DNA of 7,799 nucleotides from Oscillospiraceae bacterium. Lineage in GTDB: Bacteria; Bacillota; Clostridia; Oscillospirales; Acutalibacteraceae. A program made the position numbers and the translations under genes. Below, in pieces: positions 6,368-7,799 of this stretch. How positions within the stretch are numbered: position 1 is the first letter of the stretch; each line of letters opens with the position of its first letter. Under the pieces are notes generated by a model that made no database searches, was not told the origin of the DNA, and was given only the letters and a program-made list of their open reading frames with translations. The DNA is taken from the NCBI GenBank assembly GCA_009786735.1, contig WQRM01000070.1, positions 1 to 7,799 on the forward strand. The letters are read 5' to 3'.

Positions 6368-6751
6368 TTATCCGTTGCCGAGCCGAAAATAACGGCGGCT
6401 CGTGTTCGCCACTTGGCGGCTGGTGAGTGTTAGCATGTTGCCTGCGATGTGGTAATCCCATTGTTCAAGCCGCAAATTGCCCGGCAGCACATCGACGCGG
6501 TCGATAAACATATACACACGACCACCGCCGGGAATCGTCCACGCAAAATTTTGTTGAGCCATGCCTGCGCCACCACGCGTGCCCGTGCCATCGGTGTTGA
6601 AGCTATAGATATAGTCCGCGTCATCAGCCCAAGCCCATGTGCCCACCAATGCGTGGTCGCTCACATCTGCGTTGCTGCAACCAGCGAACGTCACCGCCAA
6701 ACCAAGTATCATCGTCAATGCCAATGTCAGCGCAAGAATGCGTTTTGCCAT
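6368..6751 (-). CDS. Small secreted lipoprotein with one lipocalin-like domain (function unknown)
   Basis: A 127-residue probable lipoprotein. The signal peptide MAKRILALTLALTMILGLAV ends in TFAGC, making C25 the predicted lipid-modified residue on the outer face of the membrane; the -3 position is Phe rather than the usual Leu. The mature part is one domain (about 34-124) with landmarks VGTWAW, YSFNTDGTGTR, FAWTI, an EQWDYHI strand and NMLTLTSRQVA. The pattern of G-x-W, a DGTG turn, alternating short strands and a final LTLTS strand resembles small lipocalin-like domains in secreted Gram-positive lipoproteins (inference from pattern). It is a diverged relative of the repeated domain in the upstream gene, lacking that domain's cysteines. 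GGAGGT lies nine bases before the ATG and directly abuts the T-tract of the upstream hairpin. Ligand and role are unknown. Confidence 0.85.
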   Translation of the reverse strand: MAKRILALTLALTMILGLAVTFAGCSNADVSDHALVGTWAWADDADYIYSFNTDGTGTRGGAGMAQQNFAWTIPGGGRVYMFIDRVDVLPGNLRLEQWDYHIAGNMLTLTSRQVANTSRRYFRLGNG

Positions 6752-6766
6752 CTAATATATACCTCC

Positions 6767-6795
6767 AAAAAATCGGCAGAGCCGAAACTCTGCCG
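6767..6795 (-). terminator. Terminator or attenuator between the two lipoprotein genes
   Basis: Stem CGGCAGAG / CTCTGCCG with loop TTTCGG is followed by A and six T's (6772-6767) on the minus strand, and the very next bases are GGAGGT, the next gene's ribosome binding site. There is no room for a promoter after the T-tract, so the second gene must rely on read-through, on a promoter inside the first gene, or on processing. Confidence 0.8.
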
Positions 6796-6812
6796 CGTGT
6801 GTATGCAATTGT

Positions 6813-7568
6813 TTAGCGGGTGTAGGTGAAGGTCATGTCTGCCACTTGTTGGCTGGTGATGGTGAGACTGTTGGCCGTAAGCACGTAGCTCCACATTTCA
6901 GGCTCGGGACAAGCTTCGATGGTGCCGTGTGCGAAGATTTCGCAGTAGTCCGGTGTCCAGCAGATGTACAGCGTGCCGTCGAGGGTTGCCCAAGCGATTG
7001 CCACGGCGCCTTCGCCCAAGATGTTGTTCACGTCGCGGATGCCGGTGCCGTCGGGATTAAAGCGATAGAACACTTGACCATCCCACAGCCAATCGCCGTA
7101 GAAGCTTGCGGCAGCAGCGCCGCGGGTGTAGGTGAAGGTCATGCCTTCCACTTGTTGGCTAGTGATGGTTAGACCGGCGGCTGTGACTGCATAGCTCCAC
7201 ACTTCGGGTTCGATGCAGGCTTCCAGTGTGCCGTGCGTGAAGATTTCGCAGTGGTCGGGCGTGGTGCAGATGTACAGCACGCCATCGACGGTTGCCCACG
7301 CGATGGGGGCAGCGCCTTCGCCCAGGATGTTGTTCACGTCGCGGACGCCAGTGCCGTCGGGGTTAAAGCGATAGAACACTTGACCCTCCCACAGCCAATC
7401 GCCGTGGATGCTTGCAGCTTCAACATCTGCGGGGGTAGTGGTTTCAACCACAGCGGGAGCAGTTGTTTCGGCGGCAGGTTCGTTGTTGTTGCCGCAGCCA
7501 GCGAACGCCACGCCCATGAAGGCGGCCATTGCCAGCGCCAGAATGATTGCCAGAGTACGCTTTGTCAT
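6813..7568 (-). CDS. Secreted lipoprotein with two near-identical tandem domains (function unknown)
   Basis: A 251-residue probable lipoprotein. Signal peptide residues 1-24 end at AFAGC, with C25 as the lipid-modified cysteine (Phe at -3, as in its neighbour). A flexible Thr/Pro/Ala/Glu linker follows (about 26-52), then two 97-residue repeats at 53-149 and 155-251 joined by GAAAA. By hand I count about 77 of 97 identical residues between them. Each has GDWLW, VFYRFNPDGTG, RDVNNILGEGA, three cysteines (101, 107, 118 and 203, 209, 220) around a YIC...PD.CEIF...EAC pattern, and an end LTITSQQV...MTFTYTR. This looks like a small lipocalin-like beta domain duplicated recently. The ATG at 7568 is chosen over the frame's extension to 7787 because GGGAGG precedes it by nine bases and the signal peptide starts there. 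A consensus promoter lies just upstream. Ligand unknown. Confidence 0.88.
   Translation of the reverse strand: MTKRTLAIILALAMAAFMGVAFAGCGNNNEPAAETTAPAVVETTTPADVEAASIHGDWLWEGQVFYRFNPDGTGVRDVNNILGEGAAPIAWATVDGVLYICTTPDHCEIFTHGTLEACIEPEVWSYAVTAAGLTITSQQVEGMTFTYTRGAAAASFYGDWLWDGQVFYRFNPDGTGIRDVNNILGEGAVAIAWATLDGTLYICWTPDYCEIFAHGTIEACPEPEMWSYVLTANSLTITSQQVADMTFTYTR
6816..7106 (-). repeat. Second copy of the duplicated lipoprotein domain
   Basis: Codons 155-251 of the larger lipoprotein. The DNA is visibly similar to 7122-7412 over its whole length without gaps, offset 306 bases, so the copies are recent or are kept alike by gene conversion. Differences from copy 1 include Trp for Thr in the YIC.TPD segment. 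Confidence 0.9.
7122..7412 (-). repeat. First copy of the duplicated lipoprotein domain
   Basis: Codons 53-149 of the larger lipoprotein, paired with the copy at 6816-7106. The two share long identical DNA stretches, for instance around the DGTG and RDVNNILGEGA segments. Confidence 0.9.
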
Positions 7569-7601
7569 ATGAGGTTTCCTCCCAATAAATTTGATAGGAA
7601 T

Positions 7602-7631
7602 ATTATACCACACAGGCATGCCCGTTGTCAA
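7602..7631 (-). promoter_or_regulatory. Consensus housekeeping promoter for the lipoprotein genes
   Basis: On the minus strand a perfect -35 TTGACA (7631-7626), an 18-base spacer and a perfect -10 TATAAT (7607-7602). An A-run sits just upstream of the -35. Transcription would start near 7595, giving a leader of about 26 bases with GGGAGG (7583-7578) before the ATG at 7568. The spacer holds the palindrome GGCATGCC. This should be a strong promoter for the SigA type encoded at the other end of the window. Confidence 0.9.
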
Positions 7632-7650
7632 TCTTTTTTGAGAATTTTCT

Positions 7651-7682
7651 ACAAGAAAGCAGCAGAGCCGAAGCCCTGCTGC
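7651..7682 (-). terminator. Hairpin terminator after the upstream Arg/Gly/Pro-tailed gene
   Basis: The minus strand forms a ten-base-pair stem GCAGCAGGGC / GCTCTGCTGC (one G-T pair) capped by a TTCG tetraloop, followed by TTTCTTGT. The T-tract is interrupted, so efficiency is uncertain. It starts 37 bases after the stop at 7720 and resembles the two lipoprotein hairpins in sequence. Confidence 0.75.
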
Positions 7683-7719
7683 TTGATGCCAGATGATGAA
7701 TGCGCACACATCGAGGTGC

Positions 7720-7799
7720 TTAGCGGCGCGGACCGCGATTGCGGTCGCCGTCGCGGCGGGGTGGTCCGTTTGCGCGGCGCGGACCACTGGGGATGGTGT
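7720..7799 (-). CDS. C-terminal tail of an upstream gene, Arg/Gly/Pro-rich (possibly an RNA-binding protein)
   Basis: Only the last 25 residues and the TAA stop (7722-7720) are in the window. The tail contains eight Arg, five Pro and four Gly, with segments such as SGPRRANGPPRR and RNRGPRR. Such basic disordered tails are typical of RNA-interacting proteins, for example DEAD-box RNA helicases, but 25 residues cannot identify the gene. This frame is preferred because its stop is followed closely by a hairpin terminator and because its composition looks like a real tail; another open frame through the same bases (from 7787) is only the artificial upstream extension of the lipoprotein frame. Confidence 0.6.
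   Translation of the reverse strand, partial: TIPSGPRRANGPPRRDGDRNRGPRR

Noticed and set aside
6270..6461. N-terminal extension of the dgt frame
   Set aside because: It would run back through a terminator and into the lipoprotein gene; GAGGTG before 6269 and the family length support the shorter form.
7569..7787. N-terminal extension of the large lipoprotein frame
   Set aside because: It would bury the signal peptide and cross both a consensus promoter and a terminator.

Overview
The window is a compact, GC-rich stretch in which every gene I can support lies on the minus strand. Gene content points to a Gram-positive (Bacillota) bacterium, most likely a Clostridia-type organism. The evidence is a group-1 housekeeping sigma factor with strong AGGAGG-type ribosome binding sites, a dgt / dnaG / rpoD gene order, an EcfA-type transporter ATPase, and secreted lipoproteins with a Thr/Ala/Pro-rich linker after the lipid-attached cysteine. 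I cannot name the species.

Read in the direction of transcription (7799 down to 1), the window opens with the last 25 codons of an upstream gene with an Arg/Gly/Pro-rich tail and its hairpin terminator. A textbook TTGACA/TATAAT promoter then drives a lipoprotein containing two near-identical 97-residue domains. A second, smaller lipoprotein with one related domain follows. The two lipoprotein genes end in the same hairpin; the first hairpin's T-tract touches the ribosome binding site of the second gene, which suggests partial read-through rather than a full stop.

The rest is one tightly packed run, probably an operon: dgt (dNTP triphosphohydrolase), two small paralogous single-pass membrane proteins that I do not recognise, dnaG (primase), a class I SAM-dependent methyltransferase, an EcfA-type ATPase, and rpoD (main sigma factor, cut off at the window edge). 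Gaps range from 39 bases to small overlaps, several ribosome binding sites overlap the preceding stop codon or coding sequence, and I see no terminator inside the run. It looks like a variant of the classic macromolecular synthesis operon (replication primase plus transcription sigma factor), with two unknown membrane genes placed before dnaG and two unrelated genes placed between dnaG and rpoD.

Two 7-bp tandem repeat arrays of related sequence sit at the methyltransferase gene: one supplies the last codons and stop of dnaG, the other lies in frame inside the methyltransferase. The most novel content is the pair of paralogous membrane proteins, followed by these heptamer arrays and the duplicated lipoprotein domain. 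I see no CRISPR array, tRNA, rRNA or transposase. No stretch over 300 bases lacks a gene.
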